Source of the DNA: Psilocybe azurescens
Lineage: Eukaryota > Basidiomycota > Agaricomycetes > Agaricales > Agrocybaceae
DNA: 41,400 nucleotides
Assembly (NCBI GenBank): GCA_023853785.1
Contig: JAJIRX010000104.1
Span: forward strand, 1 to 41,400
Reading direction: 5' to 3'
Position numbers and translations under genes: made by a program. The notes under the pieces are model-generated. The model had not been told where the DNA came from, made no database searches, and saw only the letters and a list, made by a program, of their open reading frames with translations. Shown here piece by piece: positions 10,096 to 19,976 of the stretch (position 1 is its first letter; each line of letters starts with the position of its first letter).

Positions 10096-10875
10096 TATGC
10101 CCTCTGGGCTTTGTGGAACAAAAGCCTGACAAAGTAAAGAAAAATAGTGAATAGAAATTAAAGAGGTCACCAACACAATAGAATAGAAGAAGTAAAAATA
10201 TTCAAACAGAAGGTCCTGCCATAATGACATCCTGCACTACAGATGAGGGTCCAGCTGTTGCTTGATGGTCTTGAGCATTGTAGTGACAGGGTGTTGTCCA
10301 GCACCTGATCTATATTTGCAGCCACAGGAACACTTGGTGAAGTATTGAGTCCTGTTCTTGCAGTGTTATGTCTCAGCAGCAGCGGCAACTAAAGCATGTT
10401 GTGGAAAAGCTTTGAGTTTGGTGCATGATTGTAAAGTGGGTCAATGCTGAGTGTGTGGTTGTGATTGCCATGAGCATAGTGATTGTGACTATGATGGCCA
10501 GAAGCATGGTAACTGTGACCGTGATGATCAGGATTGACAGGTGATAGGCCATGAAACATTTGAGGAGTGACTGTCATGCCATCTGTGATGTAGCACAACT
10601 AGGAGACACTCCATTGGGCAAATTAATGTGGGCCTGTTGCAAAATTGTTGAATAGGTTGGTGATGTGGCTGTACCCATATGGCGGGTTCAGGACCTTGGC
10701 GGAAACATCAGAGAGAGTGGATACATTGGTTGTGAGCCCAGAAGATGGCAATGTCACATGTCAACAATGCCTCATTGACATTGGCAGGGAAAATGCTGAT
10801 CATGGGGTTAAAGAAGACATATCAATTGGCAGCAATGCAGCAAACTCTAGGGTGATTGAATGATGGTAGCAATCA
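10096..10875 (-). pseudogene. Decayed minus-strand frame upstream of the LTR, His-rich, function unknown
   Basis: 10096-10388 holds the polypurine tract and a short open frame with no recognised motif. From about 10860 to 10389 one minus-strand frame is open except for scattered stops. It reads NPPYGYSHITNLFNNFATGP, then TDGMTVTPQMFHGLSPVNPD, then a His/Asn/Gly-rich run (HHGHSYHASGHHSHNHYAHG). Position next to a polypurine tract suggests the 3' internal region of the gypsy-like element that owns the 9790 LTR, but no pol motif is visible and the product is unknown. Confidence 0.35.
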
Positions 10876-11022
10876 GTACTTTACCATCCCCCACACAGTC
10901 CATATGGACTCCACTGGACTCTGATAAACTTAATACAATAAATAAGTAGAAATCAAAATAAATAGAGTCCAGTGGAATCGATTCCACTGGACTCTGTTTA
11001 TCTTGAAGTTCACTAGACTTAA
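10876..11022. mobile_element. Isolated hAT-like end with a 32-bp palindrome
   Basis: CAGTACTTTACCATCCCCCA at 10876 matches the end type of hAT-like copies A and B. It is followed by gactccactggactc motifs and, at 10964-10995, a perfect 32-bp palindrome centred on ATCGAT with arms agagtccagtggaatc. No opposite end or 8-bp target repeat was found, so the element is probably truncated against the downstream end of the CxC gene. Confidence 0.5.
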
Positions 11023-11630
11023 TTAATGAAATAGAGAAAATTGTATAATATTTATATAATCTGAGACATGCATTTCATCATCACTACTATCTGTTGAATC
11101 ACTATTTTCATCACTTTGGGTTGTCTGGCTGCTACTCTGGCTACTATTGCTACTTGCACTGGATTTCTCTTCTTTACTGCTTTCATCATCTATTGAGTCC
11201 TCATTTTGTGAAGATGATAACCTGCCAAGAATATGCTTCACATGATAAACCAACATTGTATGGATAAACCAATTGAAAATTTTGGATGTCATTCACTTTA
11301 AAATAGATTCATAGCCACCAAGCCAAGCATTAAGTTGCTCACAGACTTGAGTATTAAATTCTCTATATTGAATGAGGTTTCCATTTTCATCAACTTTTTC
11401 ACCCACAAGATTTGGAGCACTGCCATCTTTGGGTGCAAGATTACACCATCTCTGGCAAACTTCATCAGTTGCCTTATGATTGGTATAGTGATAAGAGTCC
11501 ACAATAAAATGAGTTGTCTGTTTCCACTCATTCCAAAACTTGAGTGTAACAGCTGTTTTGAAAACTTGACATGCTTTATCAATACAGATGTAAGCTGGTC
11601 TTTCATCTTTATTTGGAAATAGATGTTCTA
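11023..11630 (-). pseudogene. CxC5/CxC6-like gene associated with KDZ transposases, 3' part
   Basis: Continues the gene from 21411 across the Gypsy-1 insertion. It reads EHLFPNKDERPAYICIDKAC, then HFIVDSYHYTNHKATDEVC, NLVGEKVDENGNLIQYREFN and CEQLNAWLGGYESILK. These blocks resemble the C-terminal part of the CxC6-type cysteine-cluster proteins annotated next to KDZ (Kyakuja-Dileera-Zisupton) transposases in mushrooms. An in-frame TGA at 11290-11292 separates this from IFNWFIHTMLVYHV and a Ser/Glu-rich acidic tail. The molecular role of the family is not established. Joined across the insertion the frame is seamless (HWLE then HLFP). Confidence 0.7.
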
Positions 11631-11855
11631 TGTGATGAACATCTAGTGTGATGTGAATGTCACATATGATATCATTATTTTTATTTCATTTCTTACTAGT
11701 TTAGTTTCTATTCAGATCTCCTTTTTTAGTTGTTTACTATTTAGTCATGTTGATTACTTTGTTTATTCTTTATAGAGTCAACTCAGTGTATCGACTCAGA
11801 TCAATGATCTATTAAACTCATTTATTTATTTCCTTTCTTGGTTTGAGTTCTTACA
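11631..11855 (+). repeat. Gypsy-1 5' LTR (225 bp)
   Basis: Begins TGTGATGAACATC and ends GAGTTCTTACA. The same length as the 3' LTR, with about 11 mismatched bases. Eight of those fall in five dinucleotides where one copy has CG, TG or CA and the other a different member of that set. Confidence 0.93.
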
Positions 11856-13069
11856 AGTTCAACTCTACCTTGAAACTGCTGTCAGCTGCTCTAGCTTCTT
11901 TTATAAACTCTTGCCTTAGCACTTCTATTCTTTATTCCATCTCATTATGTCTAGTCTAGGAAACTTCGGCTGAATTACCTATGAATGTTGGTATGGATCC
12001 TGCTCAAGCAGACTCTATACCCCAACCAAATTTACATCACACTGGGGAATTGTCTGGCTCTGGTTCTGGTGCTTCGGTCCCTGTTTCTTTCCCCTCTATT
12101 CCCTCTTACCTCGCCAACTTGGTTCAGGCAGTAGGCACTCTAGTGACCACTCAACAAGCCTTTCAGCAAAATATAGAGGCCCTATATTTGTCAAAAAGAG
12201 TCTCAGCCACCATTGGCTCCTCCTGTCATTGCTAGATCCTTTGGGGTACTGTCAAAGTTCGCAATCCATGGATGTTTAATGGCAAATATGAAGTTGTCAC
12301 TCCTTTCCTCAGTGAAATCCATCGTATCATCGAGTTCAATGCAGTCAGTTTCCTACCAATCATCACAAAGTGTTATACATTGGATTATATCTGAAAGATG
12401 GTATACCTATTGAATGGTTCAATCATCTGGAACAATCCAAGTCTCCTTTGTTGTATAACTGGTCAGGTTTTGTGCAAGAATTTACCACCAAATTTGCGGA
12501 TCCCCACCTTATTCTTTCTGCAGACCAGAAGTTGGATCGCCTCAAGCAGACTGGTTTGGCTCATTCTTACCTCACATGTTTTATCAAATTGTCCTTGCAC
12601 CTCAATATGACAGAACAGACCAAGATTAGTCGCTTGTGAAAGGTCTCAAGCCCGCCATTAAGGACAATCTTGTTAGCATCGTCAATCATCCTAAAACTCT
12701 CTTAGGATGGGAACATATCATTATCCAGGTCGATGCTAATCTACACCAACGCGATATAGAACATCATGACAAGCCTGCCAAAAATCCACGTTCCATAAAA
12801 CTTCAAACAATCCTAACTCAACCATGCCTAATACCACAAATACGGATGTCATTTCTATGGACGTCGATGCAGTCACTGTAGGCGCACCTTGTGGAAAACT
12901 CACTCCTGCTGAACGTGCTGAACGCATCAACAAAAAACTTTGCCTATACTGCAGCAAACCTGGTCATATGGTTGATGCCTGTCTGGCTTGTAAAGCTAAA
13001 CACGGCGATACAACCAAACTGGAAAAGCTCAGCCAAAGAAGAATTAGTTTCTCCTTCTTTGGCGACTGA
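11856..13069 (+). pseudogene. Gypsy-1 leader and gag, frameshifted
   Basis: A 125-bp leader precedes the probable gag ATG at 11981 (MNVGMDPAQADSIPQPN). The capsid-like region is spread over frames at 11981-12235, 12370-12639 (FVQEFTTKFADPHLILSADQ) and 12636-12881. A CCHC zinc knuckle, CLYCSKPGHMVDAC, lies at 12941-12982 after a basic AERAERINKK segment. Gag packages the element RNA into virus-like particles in the cytoplasm. At least two frameshifts and a stop near 12637 break it. Confidence 0.82.
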
Positions 13070-13722
13070 TGGAACTGTTCATTCTCCATCATGTTGTGCC
13101 CCTCCTTTCATCAGAGCTATTAATGGTGATTGGATTAGTCAATTGACATCCTCTATATTTTTGTTGCATGACCATGTCTGCTTAGACCCTCTGAATAGAC
13201 ATCATTTCTTCATCCCAGTGACCATTTTATTCCTTAAGCGTACTAGCATCAAAACATATGCCTTTGTGGATTCAGGCGTGACCCTCTCCCATATCTCCGA
13301 CTCATTTGTTAAACATCATTCACTTCCCAAATCTCGTAAATCAACTCCCCTTCCCATTTATACCATTGACAATCATCCTCTATCCTCTGGTTTGTTAACT
13401 CATAACGTCATCACACAACTTCAAGTTTGCAATCATGCTGAAATTATTTCTTTGGGCATAGTTACTATGCCATATCCAATTCGTCTTGGTTTGGATTGGC
13501 TCAAACTTCACGACCCTGATATATGTAAGTTTTGCACGTGGTCAACTAGCATTAAGTTGCTGTGGCTCAAATAATCAATTCCCTGTTTTGGCTTTCGGCA
13601 AAGGTTATGATTTTGTGAGTCCTAAAGTTAATTCTCAATTTTCTGTCAGTTCTGTTGGAATAGGCTTCGGTCTTAGCAAAAACCTCCCTTTTCGGCTTCC
13701 ATGCTCCCAGACGTTATGCCTA
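12891..13722 (+). pseudogene. Gypsy-1 aspartic protease region
   Basis: The frame 12891-13574 carries AFVDSGVTLSHISDSFV with the catalytic Asp at 13269-13271, and LGLDWLKLHDPDI, the second half-site typical of retropepsin-like domains (usually ILG-[IL]-PWL). The usual DSGAT/S reads DSGVT. The frame stops at 13572-13574. The sequence continues as gypsy linker to 13722, where the Tc1 element interrupts it at a TA. Confidence 0.8.
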
Positions 13723-14649
13723 CAGTGACCGAAATAAGTAACTGGAGATTATGTAATCAACATATCTTCGCCTCGTCCTCCGTCTCACTAAATGAACTTG
13801 AACTCGGAATTTGTCCTTTCAACCCACAAAAAAAAGCACAATTCAATAGACCACACAATTAGTTACATAAATCACCAACTAATATCTAGTAGGACCTCCT
13901 TTGCTGTTTAGAATTGCAGCTACACAATCAGGCATGCTAAGAATGTGTTTATCTACATTTCTGATGTCTAGCTCGTCCCAAGCAACACATACAGCCTCGA
14001 TGAGATCATTTACAGATGAAGGAATATGTGGCCTAGAACGTACTAACTTTTTTAGCTCATGCCAAACAGGTTCAATGGAGGATAAATCTGGAGAATTTGG
14101 GGGTGATATAATAATAGAATGCCACTCATACCAAACCATTGTTTTGTCAATTTACTGGTATGTGATGGTGCATTATCTTGTTGAAAAATAACCCAGCCAC
14201 ACTCCTTTGTCATCTTTGCATGAAAATCCTTCAAGACACCATCCAGTACCTGTTTGCGATACCTGTTCGTGTTCATTCCTCCACCCCTGCCTCCTGGATA
14301 TTTGGAGGTCTTTACTCTCACCCATATATTCTGGGTGGAGTTTGGTGACTCTTTTTTGCAGGTGTACCAGCCATTTAGAGGTGGAGACTCCACATGGAGT
14401 CCAGCTGGAATTGACTCATCCTCCATGTGGACCAATGTGGAGGATGTGGAACTCCATGTGGACTCCATGTGGAACTTCATCTGAGTCTCACATCCTCCAT
14501 ATGGATTCCATATGAATTTGACTCATGAAGGATGTATATCAGCATTAATACACTATTTCAGGGTCAATTTCTAATGGACTCCAGGTGGAGGATGATCCCC
14601 AGATTTTATTTATATTTTATTTATATTTTATTATAGTGTTAAAAAAAAG

Positions 14650-14723
14650 CACCAACAGGAATTGAACTCGGGCATCCAAGAAGGCCACACACTGACGTTA
14701 AACCAACTAAGCTATAGAGCCTT
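14650..14723 (-). promoter_or_regulatory. tRNA-like module in the 1,978-bp hAT-like element
   Basis: On the minus strand TAGCTTAGTTGG (14703-14714) is a good A box and AGTTCAATTCC (14658-14668) a good B box, 34 bp apart. An uninterrupted run of eight T follows at 14641-14648, a Pol III terminator. An acceptor-like pairing GCTCTA/TGGTGC is partly possible, but the T stem is weak. It is best seen as a tRNA-derived head, not a working tRNA. Confidence 0.58.
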
Positions 14724-14829
14724 TGTAATTTATCAAATTTTGATGGCCTACATACCAATCACGGCTATTTACTCGGCATTTCTTGGCAAGTGACAAATAA
14801 CGTCACGTATGTGACTTATTGATGCCATG

Positions 14830-15715
14830 TTGGTCCGTTTATTATTTCCATCACCCCACCTCTTCCTCCGACCACCACCACCCCGCTGCTGCTGTCGTGC
14901 ATGCCCCCCACCCTCGCCGTTGTTGGTCGGAGCCAGGCCCATGCCAACCTGAGCTGACACGCATCGCATTGCAATGAACCGAGACCGACAAAGAACAAAT
15001 AGACACCCGCCGAACGAAGGGAGGTGAGTACAGAACGAGACAGAACGAGACAGAACGAGAGCGGATGGAGAACAAGGAATGAGGCGAAGCGAATGCGAAC
15101 GAGGGGGAATGAGGCAATGTAATGCAAATGAGGAACGAGGAACGAGGTCAGCGACCCCAGGTAAGTCAGCGAATTTCACATGCTGCCGCTATTGACCGCT
15201 CCCCCCCCCCTCTTTTTTTGTGTAGGCCAACGACAATGACAACGATGGGTGACGGCACGCAGGATGCGTACGGACGACAACACCAACACGTCGCAGACCA
15301 TGATGACAACACGTACAACGGCTGCGACAATGACAATGGCCACGACGACGTGACGACGGCGACGTGTACGACAGCCACAACAACAACGTGTACGACAGCC
15401 ACAACAACAACAACAACGTGTACGACGGCCACAACAACGACAACAACGTGTACGACAGCCACGACAACGACAATGACAATGCGTACAATGGCCATAACGA
15501 CAACGACAATGACATGTATGACAGCCACAGCGACGGCGACAACGCTGGTATGACAGACGCAGCGGACACGACAACACAATGTACGGACACGCCGGACACG
15601 TACAATGGCCACCACGACGTGTACGAAGGCCACCACAGCGTGTACGACGGCCACCACAACGACGACAATGCGTACGGTGGGGCTACGAGCGACACGGCCA
15701 TCTTCTCGCCCCCCT
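14830..15715 (+). repeat. GC-rich, simple-repeat-laden core of the hAT-like element
   Basis: This block is visibly richer in G+C than its AT-rich surroundings. It contains a 10-bp tandem repeat (acagaacgag, 15030-15060) and a long degenerate array built from gtgtacgacagccacaacaac-type units (15364-15660). On the plus strand the array reads VYDSHNNN repeats, but because the unit is a multiple of three, several frames on both strands are open. It may be a captured fragment of a host gene or an expanded microsatellite; no family is recognised. A T-rich pyrimidine stretch (15706-15895) follows. Confidence 0.55.
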
Positions 15716-17031
15716 TTTTTTCTTCTTTTTTTCTTTTTTTTTATCTCGTTTTCTCATTTTTTTCATGTTCATGTGCTTCTATATTTATTTGAACCAACTA
15801 TGTACCCTCTCGCCTCCTTTTTTGTCTGTTTTGTATGTTTTTCTTTTATTTCTTTTGTTTTATATATTTTTATATATTTCTTTTTTATGTTCCAGTGGTG
15901 ATGAACTTCGCTAGTAGATAATATTGTAGATAATAATGTAGTATATAGTTTTTAATATATTATATATACATTCTTACATGAATTTACTCTAAGAAAATAC
16001 ATTCCAATTAAAATCTGGCTATAGCTGGACTTTGTGAAATTCAATAAGTCTGCTCTCTGATGGCCTAAGCTGGAATATTGTTACCCAGGTATGGAGTCCA
16101 GGTGGATTCTAATTGAACTCCATCTGGACTCCACCTGGCCTCCTCCAGTTGGATTCAAGTGGAATTGCTTGAAGTCCACCTGGAGTCCATCTGGAGTCCA
16201 CCTGAACTCCACCTATCAAAGATAATTTTCTGAACACTTGCATATGTTCCAGATGGAGTATATGGGTGGAGGTAAAGTACACGATATTTGAGAACAACCA
16301 ATGGTCCTTTTCTCCCCTCCATTATACATGCCCAAACCATGACATGTACTGGTGACTGCTTAAATGTTGGTACCATGCATTCCTCCGAGAATTCTTCATC
16401 AGGCTGACGTGTGACATAAATCTGGCCACGATCATCGCCAAGATAGATATATGACTAGTCTGACCATATGACCTTGGACCACTGGTGGTGCGTTAAAGCT
16501 TTGTATAGCTTAGCCCAGGTAATACGGGCACAGTGGTGGTTCTTTGTGAGGAATGGGGCTTTTCTAGCAACACGTCGGGCATAACCTGCCTTCTTGAGAA
16601 CGTTGCAAATGGTTGTATCAGTGACATCAGGGTCCAGCTCATTAATGATCTCACGAAAAGGTATTTGACGCTGTTTTCGGGTTGCTCAGATGATTTGGCA
16701 TTTGTCAGCATCTGTGAGCTTCTCTGGATGACCTGAGCGTGGCAGATTTTCAGTGGAACCAGTGTTCTTGTACTTATGGATGATGTTGTGTGCTGTGCTC
16801 TCATGCACGTCATACAGTCTAGCAGCCGCCGCAACAGATTTCCCACCTTCAACAGCACCAACAAGTTTATTCTTGGTGGCATTCGAAAGTTGACACCAAC
16901 TAGTTTTCGGAGGCATGAGATGGAGGTCCGATTTGATGTTTGTGTTGAGAAATGCAGTCAACAAACCATCGCGTTGCCAACAAGAGACGTGTGTCTTACA
17001 TAATCTCCAGTTACTTATTTCGGTCACTGTA

Positions 17032-17739
17032 TCAAAGCGATGTCTTATTACGCATCTGGTGTGTTCTTTAACCACAGGTCGCTAAGTTCTATTCTTTGTT
17101 CTACATCTCCAAATGGCATTAGTCGTGACGAGCTTAAGGCAATCTGGTGTTCTCCATTGTTACCCCCTGACCCTGTTTATGGCTCTCCAAACAAGCCTAT
17201 CCATGTAGATCTTGTCACCCACAGTCACTTCAAAAGTCTGCCAAAAATCTTGACTGTTATTGTATCTTGTATACACCTACAGAGCAAATTGAAGCACGTA
17301 TAAATTCAATTACATCTGAAACTCTCTCTAATACAGATCCTCCTATCGTTCCTCCAGACAACATTCCACCTGACTCTGACAAGGGAAGTCAGAAGAATGA
17401 TTCCGGAAAAGTACCACTCCTATATTGATGTATTTTCCACAACAGAAGTCCTATGGTTGCCTGATCACCAACCATATGACATCAACATCAACATTGAAGA
17501 TGGTAAATCACCTCCATTTGGACCCATATATTCACTATCTTCAGATGAACGTAAGGCTCTAACAGACTATATCGAAAACCTTTCAAAAGGTTATATTCGA
17601 CGCTCTACTTCCTCTGCCTCCTCCCTATTTTATTTATCAAAAGAAAAACTGATGATCTTTGTTTATGTGTCGATTACCGTGGACTCAACGTGATCAGAAA
17701 AAGAATCATTATCCTTTACCACTCACTCATGATCTTATA
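17032..17739 (+). pseudogene. Gypsy-1 protease-RT linker and start of RT
   Basis: Gypsy sequence resumes after the Tc1 element. The frame 17397-17693 carries MIPEKYHSYIDVFSTTEV, LPDHQPYDININIEDGKSPP, PIYSLSSDERKALTDYIE and GYIRRSTSSASS, the standard N-terminal RT approach in Ty3/gypsy pol. It shifts by one base near 17685, where NHYPLPLTHDLI follows. Copy B of the hAT-like element interrupts right after HDLI. Earlier linker sequence (17032-17396) is frameshifted. Confidence 0.85.
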
Positions 17740-18892
17740 CAGTACTTTACAGCGCCCACAGGTACTGGTCAGAACTGCTTGAACTCAGTCAGAACCGATC
17801 AGAATCCACTCGGACCCACTCAGAACCGGTCGGAATACGGTCAGAATTTCTCATAATGTACTTAATCAGTGTATAATACAATGCTTAGTCAGCATTACAT
17901 AATAATTGCTTACATGAGCTTATAAATAATGTATTGAAATCACATGATATTATATGCTTAGTCAGTATTACATAATATTTCTTACATAAACTCTTAAGTA
18001 ATTCATTCAGGTCACATGATATTTGTAATAAATGCGAAATTATAAAATACACTCAACAGGAATTGAACCAACAGCTTTATATATATTAATTCTATACACA
18101 CATTACCAACTACACTATTATTGCTTGTGGTATTCTCAACATTTTATAAATTATATACCATTCTTTACAACACCCAATAATATATTCTGGCACTTTCTCT
18201 GAAGCTATGCCCATATTATATATCAAAATGATCAGAAAATTGAGGGCAATGCATCTGTAATTACACCATCATCAGAATATTATGTCAGCATATTCAATAT
18301 ACAAAATACTGTAAATTTGAATATATATAGATATTGTAAACTACTTTTTGCAACAAAATAGCACTCTGTTAGCTATATATTAATAGTGTTGCAATAATAG
18401 AAATTAATGGAATGCAAAGATCAATTTTATTCAAGAAATTTAGATTATATAAGCACAGATTTATATGAAAAATAGATATTTCTTTACCAGAAAAATTTTG
18501 ATTTTATATAACTATTACATAAACATACTCTCCTCAATTTTACAATTCTAACAATATCAAATTTGTCACAAACTGTTGAGATCTATGTATACTTTTTGTG
18601 TTATTACTTGCTGAGCTGTAAATAGTATGCTGACATAATATAGTTCCACTTGGTACCACTTGGATTCCACTCAGAATTGGGTCTAATTGGGTTTCAATTT
18701 TGATGAATTCCACTTGGATTCCAGTCAGATTTTGGTCGGACTTGTTAACAGTGAAACCAGTTGGTACCAGTGGTTCTGATCGGAATCCAGTCGGAATCCA
18801 GTCAGAAAAATTTGGACATTTTACTGCTAATTTGGCAGGGACACTGCCAAATAAAATTCCAATTGGTACCTGTGGGGGAGTGTAAAGACCTC
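17740..18892. mobile_element. hAT-like non-autonomous element, copy B (1,153 bp), inside Gypsy-1 RT
   Basis: Starts CAGTACTTTACAGCGCCCAC and ends GTGGGGGAGTGTAAAGACCTC, imperfect inverted repeats. ATCTTATA is duplicated at 17732-17739 and 18893-18900, and its removal restores the RT codons [10 protein letters not shown]. Left and right flanks carry opposed arrays of ggtcagaaccggtcgga-like motifs, candidate transposase-binding sites. It is colinear with copy A (8229-9372) with few substitutions. A tRNA-like module lies at about 18050-18127 on the minus strand (B box 18059-18069, A box 18106-18117). No protein is encoded. Confidence 0.92.
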
Positions 18893-19976
18893 ATCTTATA
18901 GATCATGTCACGGAATGCTCCCAATTCACAGTCATCAACCTCAAAACATGTTTAATCTTATTTGCGTTAAAGAGGGCGACGAATGGAAAACAGCATTTCG
19001 TACACATTTAGGATTGTTTGAGTATATGGTTATGCCATTTGGGTTAACTAACGCCTCTGCTACTTTTCAAGCATTTATTCAGGACACTTTACGGGACTTA
19101 CTTGATGTCTTGTGCATTGTCTACCTTGATGATATTTTAATTTATTCTAAGCCAGGTCAAGATCACAACACTTTAGTTTGACAAGTCCTTGATAGACTAC
19201 GAGCTGCTCAACTCTATGCTAATGCCAAGAAATGCGAATTCAACAAAGAACATGTTGAATATGTAGGGTACATTATTTCATCTCATGGCATACAGATGAA
19301 CCCAAAGAAACTTGACACAATAACAAACTGGTCTATGCCTACTTCGGTTAAGAAGATTCAATCATTCTTGGGTTTCACTAATTTCTATTGCTGATTCGTT
19401 CATCACTATGCAGAAACGGCCTTGGCATTAAATGCACTCACAACTAAAAATAGCAAATCTTCCTTTTCGGGTTTAACAGATGCTGCCAAAAACACATTCA
19501 ATAAACTCAAACTCGCTTTCACAACAGCCCTTGTACTCCAACATTTCGACCCACTTCTCCCCTCGACTGTCGTGTCAGATGCCTCGGACTACGCTCTTGC
19601 GTCCCTCCTACTCCAACCAAATTGTGACAGATTACTTCACCCTGTCGCGTACCACTCCCAAAAATTCTCCCCTGCTGAAATTAACTATGAAATACACAAC
19701 AAAGAACTACTAGCCATTGTCGACACCTTCTGCAATTTTTGCTCGTGGCTTATAGGATCTCCTCATGTTATTGCAGTGATATCTGACCATAAAAATCTTG
19801 AGTATTTCATGTCATCAAGACCACTCAATCGACGCCAATCACGCTGGGCCATGGTACTGTCCAAATATAATTTCCAACTTCATTATTCTCCCAGTTCAAA
19901 AACCCTGCTGACGCTCCCTCCCGTCGCCCAGATTTTCAATCTCAAGAGGGAGATGAAGCCAGCGCTTGTCCAATGA
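18893..19976 (+). pseudogene. Gypsy-1 reverse transcriptase and RNase H
   Basis: RT resumes with [36 protein letters not shown] (motif B) and [12 protein letters not shown] (motif C, YLDD at 19122-19133). A stop interrupts near 19181. The thumb and connection follow in shifted frames up to 19421. RNase H lies in 19422-19976: VVSDASDYALASLLLQ, YEIHNKELLAIVDTF and SDHKNLEYFMSSRPLNRRQS. Together these convert the RNA genome to DNA in the particle. Several stops and frame changes make the copy inactive. Confidence 0.92.

Larger units (their letters stand above)
14305..16282. mobile_element. hAT-like non-autonomous element, 1,978 bp, inside Tc1
   Basis: Starts GAGGTCTTTACTCTCACCCA and ends with TGGGTGGAGGTAAAGTACAC, imperfect inverted ends sharing CTTTAC and CACCCATATA. 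An exact 8-bp duplication GATATTTG flanks it (14297-14304 and 16283-16290), and removing the insert restores the Tc1 reading frame. Both flanks carry repeated tggagtcca / tccacctgga motifs. An 8-bp target duplication with such ends is a hAT-superfamily trait. No transposase is encoded. It contains a tRNA-like module and a GC-rich repetitive core. Confidence 0.85.
13879..16916 (-). pseudogene. Tc1/mariner transposase, split by a hAT-like insertion
   Basis: The start ATG at 16916 opens MPPKTSWCQLSNATKNKLVG, leading into a helix-turn-helix region (VAAAARLYDVHESTAHNIIH) that would bind the inverted repeats. The catalytic core is visible: WSD (first Asp, about 16450, with a TAG two codons later), FQQDNAPSHTS (second Asp, about 14190) and SPDLSSIEPVWHELK (Glu, about 14070). 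About 34 residues separate the second and third acidic residues, allowing for one frameshift, so this is DD34E. The hAT-like element interrupts between GPLVVLKY and PGGRGGGMNTNRY. Stop at 13879-13881. The copy is dead. Confidence 0.92.
13723..17029 (-). mobile_element. Tc1/mariner element (DD34E) inserted in Gypsy-1
   Basis: The ends are perfect 34-bp inverted repeats starting CAGTGACCGAAATAAGTAAC (13723-13756 and 16996-17029), flanked by TA on both sides (13721-13722 and 17030-17031). Joining the flanks gives continuous Gypsy-1 sequence. The total is 3,307 bp; without the hAT-like insertion and its duplicated 8 bp the element is 1,321 bp, within the Tc1 range. The transposase lies on the minus strand. 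Confidence 0.95.

Noticed and set aside
10389..10598. Metal-binding or histidine-rich cellular protein
   Set aside because: The frame extends with stops on both sides and lies in transposon-derived sequence; the His run alone does not support a function.
14650..14723. True tRNA gene
   Set aside because: The A and B boxes fit, but the acceptor and T stems pair poorly and no anticodon loop is clear, so only a tRNA-like module is called.
15166..15701. Several long ORFs on both strands rich in Val/His or Thr/Ala
   Set aside because: They arise from a tandem repeat whose unit is a multiple of three, which opens several frames at once. None has a credible start or domain.
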